A stretch of 64,000 bases of DNA, from NCBI GenBank assembly GCA_963725315.1, contig CAVRYA010000002.1:60680-124679 (forward strand), given 5' to 3'. Position numbers and translations under genes: made by a program. Under the pieces are notes generated by a model. That model saw only the letters and a list, made by a program, of their open reading frames with translations, ran no database searches and was not told where the DNA came from. Below, piece after piece: positions 42,002 through 50,590 of this stretch. The stretch comes from JBBRHQ01 sp963725315. Its GTDB lineage: Bacteria > Actinomycetota > Thermoleophilia > Solirubrobacterales > 70-9. Positions within the stretch are counted from its first letter, which is position 1; each line of letters starts with the position of its first letter.

Positions 42002-43413
42002 CCGGCGCCCTCGCCGGTGCGGGGAAACGGCAAGACGTCGGCTTCAGGCTCCTCGGAATGACTGCCCGGCATCTCCTCCGCTTCGCGTCCGGGGATGCCG
42101 GGGGCGCTGGCACTTCCCGCTTGAGGAAGCTGGTGCTCGCCGGTGAGGGTCTCGTACAGCTCGACTTGCTCGCTGACCACGGCGCCGATGCGGCGGATCC
42201 CCTCGCGGATCTCCTCTTCGCCGACGCCGGAGAAGTTGAGCCGCATCGAGCTGGTCCCGTGGCCCTCCTCGACATAGGCGGCCTGGCCCGGGACGAAGGC
42301 GACGTTCTCACCGAGCGCCTTGGCCAGCAGGTCCCCGGTGTCGATGTAGCCGGGCAGGGTCGCCCAGATGAACAGCCCCCCGGCTGGCTCGGTCCAGCTC
42401 GCCTGAGGTGGGAAGTGGCGCTCCAGCGAGGAGATCATCGCGTCGCGCCGCTCGCGGTAGATCCCGACCAAGCTGGCGACGTACTCCAGCCAGCCCTCCT
42501 CGGCGAAGTACTCGCGGACGAAGTATTGGGTCAGGGTCGAGGAACAGAGGTCGGCGGCCTGCTTGCCGAGCACGAGCTTCTCCATCACCGGGGGAGGGGC
42601 GACGGCCCAGCCGAGCCGGATCCCAGGGGAGAGGATCTTCGAGAAGGTGCCGACGTAGACGACGTAGTCGCCGCCGTCGAGCTGATAGAGCGGCGGCAGC
42701 GGGTCACCCTCGTAGCGCAGCAGGCCGTAGGGGTTGTCCTCGAGCACGAGCAGCTCGTGCTCCCGGGCCAGCTCGACCAATCGCCGGCGGCGCTCGAGCG
42801 AGAGCGTCACCCCGGAGGGGTTCTGGAAGCTCGGCACCGAGTAGATGAACTTCGGCCGGCGCCCTGCGGCGGCGAGGTCGCCGAGCACCGTTTCCAGGAT
42901 GTCCATCCGCATCCCCTCGCCGTCGCACTCGACCTGGATCACGTCGGCCTCGTAGCTGCAGAAGACGGGGACCGCGCCCGGGTAGGTCGGTGCCTCGCAG
43001 ATCACCGGGTCGCCCGGGTCGACCAGGGTCTTGCAGAGCAGGTCGATCGCCTGCTGTCCGCCGGTGGTGACGATCACGTCCTCGGGCTCGGCGAGCATCC
43101 CCTCGGCGTCCATCACCGCCGCGATGCACTCCTTCGTCTCCTCGAAGCCTTCGGTCGGCCCGTACTGGAGCGCCTCGGCGGCGGACTCCTGGGCGATCCG
43201 GGTCATCTGGGCGGCGAAGCTCTGAGGGGGGAAGGTCGAGGTGTCGGGCAGCCCCCCGGCGAGCGAGATCACCTCCGGGCGAGCGGTGATCGCCATCAGG
43301 TCGCGCATCGCCGAGGAGCGCATCACCCTGGTCCGCGCCGAGAACAGGCGCGCGTAGCGCTCGAGGTCACGGGCGCTCGTGTGGGCCCGGCGCCTGTGGG
43401 GTGGCCCGTCCAT
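41998..43413 (-). CDS. PLP-dependent aminotransferase (2-aminoadipate/MocR-like class I/II)
   Basis: A 471-residue fold-type I aminotransferase without the N-terminal GntR domain of MocR regulators. AITARPEVISLAGGLPDTS, TTGGQQAIDLLCKTLVDPGD, VPSFQNPSGVTLSLERR, VLEDNPYGLLRYEG and the Schiff-base Lys in VGTFSKILSPGIRLGW are all present. The last 50 residues are acidic and disordered. The family includes LysN-type and valine-pyruvate transaminases; coupling to a D-Ala ligase hints at amino-acid supply for the cell wall, but the substrate is unknown. A TAGCCT hexamer ends 6 nt before the ATG. Confidence 0.8.
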   Translation of the reverse strand: MDGPPHRRRAHTSARDLERYARLFSARTRVMRSSAMRDLMAITARPEVISLAGGLPDTSTFPPQSFAAQMTRIAQESAAEALQYGPTEGFEETKECIAAVMDAEGMLAEPEDVIVTTGGQQAIDLLCKTLVDPGDPVICEAPTYPGAVPVFCSYEADVIQVECDGEGMRMDILETVLGDLAAAGRRPKFIYSVPSFQNPSGVTLSLERRRRLVELAREHELLVLEDNPYGLLRYEGDPLPPLYQLDGGDYVVYVGTFSKILSPGIRLGWAVAPPPVMEKLVLGKQAADLCSSTLTQYFVREYFAEEGWLEYVASLVGIYRERRDAMISSLERHFPPQASWTEPAGGLFIWATLPGYIDTGDLLAKALGENVAFVPGQAAYVEEGHGTSSMRLNFSGVGEEEIREGIRRIGAVVSEQVELYETLTGEHQLPQAGSASAPGIPGREAEEMPGSHSEEPEADVLPFPRTGEGAG

Positions 43414-43419
43414 CGGCCT

Positions 43420-43425
43420 AGGCTA
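43420..43425 (-). promoter_or_regulatory. -10-like TAGCCT before the aminotransferase gene
   Basis: On the minus strand TAGCCT ends 6 nt before ATG 43413, with no Shine-Dalgarno in the gap. On the plus strand the overlapping TAGTTT (43424-43429) lies 10 nt before the divergent ATG at 43440, so the two leaderless starts would share this short spacer. Confidence 0.4.
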
Positions 43426-43439
43426 GTTTGTCGGTCGGC

Positions 43440-43874
43440 ATGGATTCCATCTTCGCCATCTGCCAGGCGCTCGGCATCGGCATCGCTGTCGGCGCCCTCT
43501 GCGGGGCGCCCGGCCTCAGCGGCGGCGCGGGGCGAGGGCTGATCGTCCTGGCCGCGGTCCTCGGAGCGCTCGCCGGGGCGGTCTCGGCCTCCAGCGACGA
43601 CGTATCGGCGGTCGGCGGCGCGATCGCCGGTGCCGCCGGCGCACTGCTGGCCTGCGTCGTCGCCGCCGACGTCGTCGCCGGCGCCGGCCGGCGGGGCGGA
43701 GGAGGAGCGGGAGGGATCGCCCTGATCGTCGTACTCGCCGCGATCCTCGTCGCCGGTCTCTCGATCCTCTTCGGCCCACTGGCTCTGATTGCGCTGATCG
43801 GCCTGCTGTGGCTCGGCGCCGGCCGCCGCCGGCGCTCGCAGCGCAAGTACGAGGGCCTGCGCGTCCTGCGGTGA
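43440..43874 (+). CDS. Small Gly/Ala-rich membrane protein of unknown function
   Basis: About 144 residues from ATG 43440. Roughly five hydrophobic helices (ICQALGIGIAVGALCGA, GLIVLAAVLGALAGAV, AIAGAAGALLACVVAADVV, GIALIVVLAAILVAGLSIL, LIALIGLLWLG) and a basic C-terminal tail. No recognised family. Divergent from the aminotransferase gene, with 26 nt between them, and just upstream of the phosphodiesterase gene. Confidence 0.5.
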   Translation: MDSIFAICQALGIGIAVGALCGAPGLSGGAGRGLIVLAAVLGALAGAVSASSDDVSAVGGAIAGAAGALLACVVAADVVAGAGRRGGGGAGGIALIVVLAAILVAGLSILFGPLALIALIGLLWLGAGRRRRSQRKYEGLRVLR

Positions 43875-43896
43875 GCTGCAGGCCCGGACGCTGCTG

Positions 43897-45426
43897 GTGA
43901 TGCAAAAGAAGCTGGTCCTCTCATACATCGACTCGCTGCGCACCGACATGCTCGAGCTGGCGATCGGCAACGGTCAGGCTCCGACCCTGGCCAAGCTGGT
44001 CGACCGCGGCGTACTGATCGAGGACTGCGTCTCGAGCTTCCCCTCGGTGACCCCGGTCGCTTCGGCCGAGATGGTCACCGGAGTCGGCGCCGATCGCCAC
44101 TGGATCAGCGGCATGAACTGGTACCACCGGCTCGAGCGCCGCTACGTCGAGTACGGGTCCTCCTTCGAAGCGACCCGCGCCTTCGGCATCTTCCGCTCGC
44201 TCTATGACCTCGTCTACAACATGAACCTCGCCCACCTGAGTCCCGACGTGGAGACCCTGTTCGAGTCGCTCGACGACGCCGGGCTGAGGACCGCCAGCAC
44301 CCCCTTCCTGATCTACCGCGGCCGCCATCGTCACCAGGTCTCCCTCGACGGACTGCTGCGCCGCGCGGTCGACGCCACCCGCCTGAAGTTCCGCCATCAC
44401 ACCTGGGGCCCGGCGGAGCTCTTCTACGGCGAGCTCTACGCCAGCCGCCCGGTACCCTGCAAACCCAGCTCGATCCCCGGCACCCGGGACGGCTACTCGG
44501 CCTGCTGCGCGGCGGAGCTCGCCGCCGCCGGCCTCTACGACTTCCTGCTCTTCTCCCTGCCCGACAACGACAACTACTCTCACCGGCACGGCCCGGGGGC
44601 CAGCCTCGAGTCGATCGGCAAGGCCGACCACTGTTTCGGCAAACTTGTCGAGGCATCCGGCGGAATGGACGGGTTCCTCGCCGACAACGCCCTGATCCTG
44701 ATGGCCGATCACGCCCATACCGCCGTTCACGCCGAGCTGCCCCTCGCCGACGCTCTCGGCCGGCGCTGGACCGTGCTGCAGCCCTCCGAGGACCGCCCCG
44801 AGGAGGCGGACCTCGCGGTCAGCCCGACCTCCCGGGCCGCCCACGTCTACCTGCTCGACCCGGACCACCATCGCGCCCAGCACCATGCCGTCCGATCCGA
44901 GCTGGCGGGGCTCGAGGGAGTGGACCTGGTCTGCTGGCTGGCCGACCCCGACGGCGCGCCGCTGGAGCGCCCCGACCCCGGGATCGACTCCGGCGCCGAG
45001 CTGCGCGCGGTGATCGAGCGTGAGGGCGTCGAGCTGCGCTTCCGCCCCGGGTCGGAGGTCGAGGACCTGCGCGGCGCCCGCTGGGACCTGAGCGGCGAGA
45101 TCGCCGCGATCGACGGCGTGATCGAGGACGGGGTGATCCGCAGCGACCAGTACCCCGATCCACTCTCGCGGGTCTGGTCGGCGCTCTGCGCGCCGCACGC
45201 CGGGGACATCCTGGTCTCCGCGACGCTCGGCTACGAGTGCGTGGACTGGGGCGGATCCGCCCACGTCGGCGGCGGCAGCCACGGCTCCCTTCATCGGGGG
45301 GACTCGCTCGGCCCGCTGCTGTTCGTCGGCTGCGGCCCGCAGAGCGCCGCGGAGCGGCGGCAGTGGAATCTGCGCGATGTCGCCGGGGTCGTGCTCGACC
45401 ACTTCGCGGTCGGGAGCCCGGCATGA
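43897..45426 (+). CDS. Type I phosphodiesterase/nucleotide pyrophosphatase family protein (alkaline phosphatase superfamily)
   Basis: A 509-residue enzyme of the alkaline phosphatase superfamily. The N-terminus LVLSYIDSLRTDMLE carries the first metal Asp; SSFPSVTPVASAEMVTGV holds the nucleophile Thr/Ser region; FLLFSLPDNDNYSHRHGPGA and LILMADHAHTAV supply the remaining Asp and His metal ligands; a late His appears in GGGSHGSLHRGDS. No signal peptide, so cytosolic. The stop overlaps gtrA (ATGA), suggesting a role in phosphonate or polyprenyl-glycan metabolism, but substrate is unknown. Confidence 0.78.
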   Translation: MMQKKLVLSYIDSLRTDMLELAIGNGQAPTLAKLVDRGVLIEDCVSSFPSVTPVASAEMVTGVGADRHWISGMNWYHRLERRYVEYGSSFEATRAFGIFRSLYDLVYNMNLAHLSPDVETLFESLDDAGLRTASTPFLIYRGRHRHQVSLDGLLRRAVDATRLKFRHHTWGPAELFYGELYASRPVPCKPSSIPGTRDGYSACCAAELAAAGLYDFLLFSLPDNDNYSHRHGPGASLESIGKADHCFGKLVEASGGMDGFLADNALILMADHAHTAVHAELPLADALGRRWTVLQPSEDRPEEADLAVSPTSRAAHVYLLDPDHHRAQHHAVRSELAGLEGVDLVCWLADPDGAPLERPDPGIDSGAELRAVIEREGVELRFRPGSEVEDLRGARWDLSGEIAAIDGVIEDGVIRSDQYPDPLSRVWSALCAPHAGDILVSATLGYECVDWGGSAHVGGGSHGSLHRGDSLGPLLFVGCGPQSAAERRQWNLRDVAGVVLDHFAVGSPA

Positions 45427-45845
45427 GCCCGGTGGCGACCGCGAGGCGGATCGGGCTCGGCGCCCGTCAGCCCGACAACTGGGTGCAGCTGTTGCGCTTC
45501 GGACTGGTCGGCGTCTCCGGCTACGTGGTCAACCTCGGCGTCTTCGCGCTGCTCACACAGGCCCTCTCCCTGCACCACGCCCTGGCGGCGGTCGGCGCCT
45601 TCTGCGTCGCGGTCCTCAGCAACTTCTACTGGAACCGGCACTGGACCTTCCGCGCCTCGAACGGCCACGCCGGGTTCCAGGCGATCCGCTTCTTCACGGT
45701 CAGCCTCGCCGCCCTCGCGGTCAACCTGCTCGTGCTCGAGGCGCTGATCGGAGCGGGCATGACGGATCTCCCCTCGCAGGCGATCGCGGTGGCGACCGCG
45801 ATGCCGTTCAATTTCGTGGGGAACAAGCTTTGGACGTTCTCCTAG
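45423..45845 (+). CDS. GtrA family membrane protein
   Basis: A 140-residue, four-helix protein with the GtrA signature QLLRFGLVGVSGYVVNLGVF at the N-terminus, NFYWNRHWTFR after helix 2 and FNFVGNKLWTFS at the C-terminus. GtrA-like proteins are thought to help move polyprenyl-phosphate-linked sugars across the membrane for glycan decoration. It overlaps both neighbours, the phosphodiesterase and the membrane glycosyltransferase-like gene. Confidence 0.85.
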   Translation: MSPVATARRIGLGARQPDNWVQLLRFGLVGVSGYVVNLGVFALLTQALSLHHALAAVGAFCVAVLSNFYWNRHWTFRASNGHAGFQAIRFFTVSLAALAVNLLVLEALIGAGMTDLPSQAIAVATAMPFNFVGNKLWTFS

Positions 45846-47761
45846 ACAGCCGCAGGCGAGGGACGCAGAGGAGGGATGGCGGCGGGGGAAGGCCGCGGCG
45901 CGGCGCGGTCGCAGCGCTGGCGCTGCTCGTCGCGCTCGGGTTTCCCGGGTCCGCTGCGGCGGCGGGAGAGACCGTGACCGTGACGACCCCCGCCCCGAAG
46001 GGGACAGAAGTGGACTACGCCGAGGCGACCCGGATCGCCGACCGCGACCCCAAGGTGCTCGCCGAGCGGCGCGAGCACCCGGGCATGACCTCGAGTGCCA
46101 GCCTCGTCGACGGCAACTGGGAGGTCGCCTACTTCGCCCACGACGACGAGGTCGCGCTGGTGCTCGTGGATCCGGCAACCGGACTGGTGCACGAGTCGTG
46201 GACGGGCTACCAGGTGGCCTGGAAGATGGCCCGGGGCTACTCGGGGGCCTTCGGGCACAAACTCAACGCTCCCTACGTCTTCATACCGCTCTGCCTGGCG
46301 TTCCTGGTCGGCCTGATCGACTGGCGCCGGCCCTGGCGGGTCGCCAACCTCGACCTGCTGGTGCTGCTCGGCTTCGCCGCCTCGCATTTCTTCTTCAACC
46401 GGGCGCAGATCGGCGTCTCGGTGCCGCTCGCCTACCCGCCCATGCTCTACCTGGCGACCCGCATGCTCTGGGTCGGCTGGCGGGGTCGTGGCGAGGGTCT
46501 GCGCCCGGTCTGGCCGGCCAGATGGCTGCTGATCGCTGCCCTCTTCCTGGTCGGCTTCCGGGTCGGCCTGAACCTCGCCGACTCGGGCGTGATCGACGTC
46601 GGCTACGCCGGAGTGGTGGGGGCGGACCGCGTCGTCGACGGCAAGCAGCTCTACGACAACTTTCCCGACGACGTCTCCGAGGGCGACACCTACGGTCCGG
46701 TCAACTACTACGCCTACGTCCCCTTCGAGCAGGCCTTGCCCTGGAGCGGGAGCTGGGACGACCTTCCCGCGGGCCATGCGGCGGCGGTCTTCTTCGACCT
46801 CGGCGCCTTCGCCCTGCTCCTCCTGCTCGGCTACCGCATGCGTCGCGGCCCGCCCGGCAGGATGCTCGCCGCCACGCTCGGCTTCGCCTGGGCGGCCTAC
46901 CCCTACACGGCCTATGCGCTGGAGTCGAACTCGAATGACACCCTGGTGGCGCTGCTGCTGATCGCGACGCTGCTGGTCGCAGCCCGCCCCGCGGCCCGCG
47001 GCGCGATGCTCGCCCTCGCCACCTTCACCAAGTTCGCCCCGATAGTCCTGGCGCCAATGCTCGCCACCTACGACGCCCGCGACAACGAGGACGCCCATCT
47101 CGGCGACGAGGAGAAGATCGCAGGCGGAACCGGAGAGGTCCGCGGCAGAGCCGCCGCGACTGCGTCGAATGCTGTGGACGCTCCTGCCGCGGGTGGCACG
47201 GGATGGGAGGGGCCATCCCCGAGCACCCGCCGGGAGCGCAGGGGATGGTGGGTCCCATCCCGTGACAGGACCCGCGGCCCAGCAGCGTTCGCGGCAGCCT
47301 TCGTCGCGGTGTCCGCCGTCGTCATGCTGCAGACCATCATCGACCCCGGCCTGGCGACCTTCTACGACCGCACCCTCGGCTACCAGGCCGGCCGCGACAG
47401 TCCCTTCAGCATCTGGGGCCAGGTCCCCTCCCTGGAGCCCCTGCGGGCGGCGATCATCGTCGCCACCGGCCTGCTCGCCCTGAGCCTCGCCTTCGTCCCG
47501 CGGCGCAAGAGCCTGGTCCAGGTTGCAGCCCTGGGCGCCGCCCTGATGCTCGCGGTCGAGCTGACCGCCGAGCACTGGTTCTACCTCTACATCGTCTGGT
47601 TCGCGCCGCTGGTCCTGGTCGCCCTGACGGGCCTCACGCCTCGACCGGAACCAGGATCTGCTCGATCGACTCCGCCCGGCCGTCTGGCCGAGCCACGACC
47701 AGCACCCCCATCACCCAGACGTCCTCCTCGGCGGTCTCGAAGCGAACCGGCATCTGCGTGA
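45830..47761 (+). CDS. Polytopic membrane protein, probable glycosyltransferase (GT-C type), carrying an in-frame palindromic repeat
   Basis: About 643 residues from TTG 45830, overlapping the gtrA end by 16 nt. After an N-terminal helix (VAALALLVALGFPGSAAAA) comes an extracytoplasmic domain (about 45-140), then ten or so membrane helices with GPVNYYAYVPFEQALPW and LESNSNDTLVALLLIA, as in GT-87-like mannosyltransferases. Residues around 453-483 are encoded by the palindromic element at 47187-47277, which sits in a loop between two helices and keeps the frame open. The last 40 codons overlap the opposite ymdB gene and read as low-complexity Pro/Arg, so the natural stop may have been lost through a small indel near 47,625. 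Confidence 0.65.
   Translation: MDVLLDSRRRGTQRRDGGGGRPRRGAVAALALLVALGFPGSAAAAGETVTVTTPAPKGTEVDYAEATRIADRDPKVLAERREHPGMTSSASLVDGNWEVAYFAHDDEVALVLVDPATGLVHESWTGYQVAWKMARGYSGAFGHKLNAPYVFIPLCLAFLVGLIDWRRPWRVANLDLLVLLGFAASHFFFNRAQIGVSVPLAYPPMLYLATRMLWVGWRGRGEGLRPVWPARWLLIAALFLVGFRVGLNLADSGVIDVGYAGVVGADRVVDGKQLYDNFPDDVSEGDTYGPVNYYAYVPFEQALPWSGSWDDLPAGHAAAVFFDLGAFALLLLLGYRMRRGPPGRMLAATLGFAWAAYPYTAYALESNSNDTLVALLLIATLLVAARPAARGAMLALATFTKFAPIVLAPMLATYDARDNEDAHLGDEEKIAGGTGEVRGRAAATASNAVDAPAAGGTGWEGPSPSTRRERRGWWVPSRDRTRGPAAFAAAFVAVSAVVMLQTIIDPGLATFYDRTLGYQAGRDSPFSIWGQVPSLEPLRAAIIVATGLLALSLAFVPRRKSLVQVAALGAALMLAVELTAEHWFYLYIVWFAPLVLVALTGLTPRPEPGSARSTPPGRLAEPRPAPPSPRRPPRRSRSEPASA
47187..47277. repeat. Palindromic repeat element, copy 2 (inside a coding sequence)
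   Basis: A 91-nt palindrome, inverted relative to copy 1 at 34146-34237. Outer arms CCGCGGGT and ACCCGCGG, middle arms GGCACGGGATGGGA and TCCCATCCCGTG, inner arms CCATCCCC and GGGGATGG, loop GAGCACCCGCCGGGAGCGCA. Compared with copy 1 the inner arm pair changes from CCATTGCC/GGCAATGG to CCATCCCC/GGGGATGG and the outer pair from GGGCGGGT/ACCCGCCC to CCGCGGGT/ACCCGCGG, so pairing is conserved rather than sequence. Confidence 0.75.
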
Positions 47762-48413
47762 CCATCGCCTCCAGCGCCTGATCGCGCTTCACCCCGATCA
47801 CCCCCGCCCTCGACCCGGTCATGCCGACGTCGCTGACGTGGGCGGTGCCGCCGGGGAGGACGCGGGCGTCGGCGGTGGGAACGTGCGTGTGGGTGCCGAG
47901 GACGGCGGCGACGCGGCCGTCGAGGTGCCAGCCCATCGCCACCTTCTCGCTGGTCATCTCGGCGTGGAAGTCGATCACCACGACGTCGGCGTCCAGGGAT
48001 TCGAGGATCGAGTCCGCCTCGTGGAACGGGGACCGCGCCACCTGCAGTCCCGCCGCGCCGCTGAGGTTGACGACCCCGAGCCTGCCGGCGGGGCTCTCGA
48101 CGACGGTGTGGCCACGGCCGGGATTCGCCCGCGGGTAGTTGGCGGGGCGGAGCAGGCGCTCCTCGCGGTCCAGGTAGGAGTAGACGTCGCGGTGCCGATA
48201 GACGTGGTTCCCGGTGGTGATCACGTCGGCGCCGGCGGCGAAGATCTCGCCCGCGGTCTTCTCGGTGATGCCGATGCCGCCGGCGGAGTTCTCGCCGTTG
48301 ACGATCACCAGGTCGGGGCCGTGAGTCTCGCGGAGCTGCGGCATCGTCGCCGCGAGCCCCCTGCGCCCCGGGCTGCCGACGACGTCGCCGATGAAGAGGA
48401 TGCGCACGGGCAT
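47634..48413 (-). CDS. YmdB-family metallophosphoesterase
   Basis: A 259-residue metallophosphoesterase of the TIGR00282/YmdB group: ILFIGDVVGSPGRRGL (first metal Asp), VIVNGENSAGGIGIT, DVITTGNHVYRHRDV (Asn-His), VVVIDFHAEMTSEKVAMGW and LGTHTHVPTADARVLPGG. Bacillus YmdB is a 2',3'-cyclic nucleotide phosphodiesterase. The upstream frame to 48542 is unlike the family. TAGGGT (48420-48415) lies 1 nt before this ATG and 7 nt before the GTG two codons later, so a leaderless start at GTG 48407 is an alternative. Confidence 0.85.
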   Translation of the reverse strand: MPVRILFIGDVVGSPGRRGLAATMPQLRETHGPDLVIVNGENSAGGIGITEKTAGEIFAAGADVITTGNHVYRHRDVYSYLDREERLLRPANYPRANPGRGHTVVESPAGRLGVVNLSGAAGLQVARSPFHEADSILESLDADVVVIDFHAEMTSEKVAMGWHLDGRVAAVLGTHTHVPTADARVLPGGTAHVSDVGMTGSRAGVIGVKRDQALEAMVTQMPVRFETAEEDVWVMGVLVVARPDGRAESIEQILVPVEA

Positions 48414-48477
48414 GACCCTAGATGAATGACCGTCTTCCGCCCGCCCTTGAGGATGCGCCGCTAGCGTTCCGCGGTTG

Positions 48478-49224
48478 ATGAACGAGGAGACGATGCAAGC
48501 CGAGGCTCCGGGTTCGGCTCTGGAGGCGCGCGGGCTGGTCAAGCGCTACGGCCAGCGGGCGGCTCTGCGGGGCATCGACTTCGAGGCCCGGCCCGGCGAG
48601 CTGGTGGCGGTGATCGGGCCCAACGGCGCCGGCAAGACGACCCTGCTCTCGATCCTCGCCGGGATCATCCGCTGCGACGAGGGCGAGATCCATCTCCCCG
48701 GGGGCGAGGTCGGCTGGGTCCCCCAGCAGGCGGCTCTCTACCGCCGCCTGACCGTGGAGGAGAACCTACGCCTCTTCTCTCGCCTCGAGGGGCACGACGA
48801 CCCCGAGGCGACGGTGCGCGAGATGCTCCAGCTCACCGGCCTCGAGGAGCGCCGCGGGGAGCTGATCGCCCGGCTCTCCGGCGGCAACCAGCAGCGGGTC
48901 AACATCGCCATCGGCCTGCTCGCGAGGCCCTTGGTGCTGCTGCTCGACGAGCCCAGCGTCGGCCTCGACCCGCGCCAGCGGGCGCGGCTCTGGGAGTTCG
49001 TCTTGGCACTGGCCGGCGGTGGCACGACGGTGATCTTCTCGACCCACAACATCCAGGAAGCCGAGCGCTACGGGCAGCGGCTGCTGGTGCTCGCCGACGG
49101 CGAGGCCCTCTACGACGGCCCTGCGGAGGGACTCCGCGCCGCCGTCTCCGAGGAGGCGCCCGAGGCCGCCAACCAGGACTTCGAGACCGCTTTCGTCACC
49201 TACCTCCAGCACCGGGGGCACTGA
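48478..49224 (+). CDS. ABC transporter ATP-binding protein (ABC-2 exporter type)
   Basis: A 248-residue nucleotide-binding subunit: Walker A GPNGAGKTTLLSILAG (about residues 42-57), Q-loop VPQQAAL, signature LSGGNQQRVNIAIGLL, Walker B LVLLLDEPSVGLDP, H-loop FSTHNIQEAERYG. The pattern is that of DrrA/NatA-type exporters. It is followed 2 nt later by the permease gene. Divergent from ymdB. Export substrate unknown. Confidence 0.9.
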   Translation: MNEETMQAEAPGSALEARGLVKRYGQRAALRGIDFEARPGELVAVIGPNGAGKTTLLSILAGIIRCDEGEIHLPGGEVGWVPQQAALYRRLTVEENLRLFSRLEGHDDPEATVREMLQLTGLEERRGELIARLSGGNQQRVNIAIGLLARPLVLLLDEPSVGLDPRQRARLWEFVLALAGGGTTVIFSTHNIQEAERYGQRLLVLADGEALYDGPAEGLRAAVSEEAPEAANQDFETAFVTYLQHRGH

Positions 49225-49226
49225 CG

Positions 49227-50577
49227 GTGCGCTGGCTCCTCTTCAAGGACCTGCAGATCCTCCGGCGCTCGCCGCTTCAGGCCTTCCTTCTTGTCGCCTA
49301 CCCGGTGCTGATCGCAGTGCTCGTCGGCTTTGCGATCTCGAGGGGCCCGGAGAAGCCGCGGGTCGCCTTCCTCAACCAGGTCCCCAAGGGCACCGCGGTC
49401 CAGGTCGGGGGCAGCGACTTCAGCGTCGTCGGCGCCCGCAATCGCCTCTGCAGCAGGATCGAGTGCGTCCGCGTCTCCACGCGGGCGGAGGCGATCGACA
49501 AGGTCGAGTCCGGAGACGTTCTCGGGGCCCTGATCCTGCCCCGCGACCTCGGCCGAGCAGGTCAACTCGCTCTCCTCGCTGAACGCCGGACACCCCAAGG
49601 TCGAGGTGATCGTCAACCAGGAGGACCCGGTCAAGGCGCGCCTGGTCGACGACCGCATCTCATCGCTGCTGGCCCAGGCGAATCTGGTGATCGCGCGACA
49701 GGTCGCGCGGACCGGCAGCGACTACCTCGACCTGATCCTCAACGGTGGCCACTTCGACTTCTTCGGGCAGTCGTTCGACATCCTCGGGCTGAAGTCGAGC
49801 GCGAGGATCCTGCAGGCGCTGCGCCCCGTGGTGCCGCCGGAAGTGCGGGGGTCGCTCGACGAGGTGACCAACTTCGCGGCCCTGGCCCGCGACAACCTCG
49901 ACCTCGCCGGGCCGCTGCTGAACTCGGTCGCCCAGCCGATCGAGGTGGACAAGACGGTGATCAGCGGCGAGACGCCGCCGCTCGACATCTTCGCGATCGC
50001 CGTCGCCGCCTGCTTCACCCTGATGTTCGTCACCGTCCTGCTGGTCTCCGGCTCGCTGGCCCTGGAGCGCGAGGAGAACGTCTTCGCCCGCCTCACCCGG
50101 GGGCTGGTCTCCAGGGGGGGCCTGCTGGCCGAGAAGATCGGTCTCGGCGTCGCGGTCGGGCTGGTGGTGACCCTGCTGATGCTGGCCGGCCTCGAGCTCT
50201 TCGTCAACCTTGACTGGGGACGCTTCGGCCTCTGGGTGATCGCGATCGTTTCCGGCGGGGCGGGTTTCGCCGCGGCCGGCGCAGCCCTGGGCGCCGTCGC
50301 CCGGGAGGTCCGCGCCGCTTCGCTGCTGGCCTTCATGGTCTCGCTTCCGGTCGCCCTGCTCTCGCTGATCCCCTCGGGCACTGTCGGCTCGGGCCTCTAC
50401 GACGTGATCCGTGTGCTCACCGCGCTGTTCCCGTTCAAGCCGGCGCTGAGCGCGATCACCTCCGCCCTGGACGAGGCCGGCTCCGGCCTCGGGAAGCCGC
50501 TTCTTCACCTCGCCGCCCTGGTCCTCGCCTACGGCCTGCTCGCGCGGCTCGCGCTGCGTCGCTTCGCGAGCGTCTGA
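49227..50577 (+). CDS. ABC-2 type transporter permease, one frameshift
   Basis: Partner of the preceding ATPase, about 449 residues. An N-terminal membrane helix (LLVAYPVLIAVLVGFAI) is followed by a large extracytoplasmic domain of about 250 residues (KPRVAFLNQVPKG through VDKTVISGETPP) and five C-terminal helices (ACFTLMFVTVLLVSGSLALE to LAYGLLARLALRRF), the YhgE/ABC-2 layout. The frame shifts by one base near 49,550: removing one g in CTCGGCCGAGCAG restores GALILPRDL-AEQVNSLSS. GTG start. Confidence 0.78.
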
Positions 50578-50590
50578 CCCTAGAATCGAG

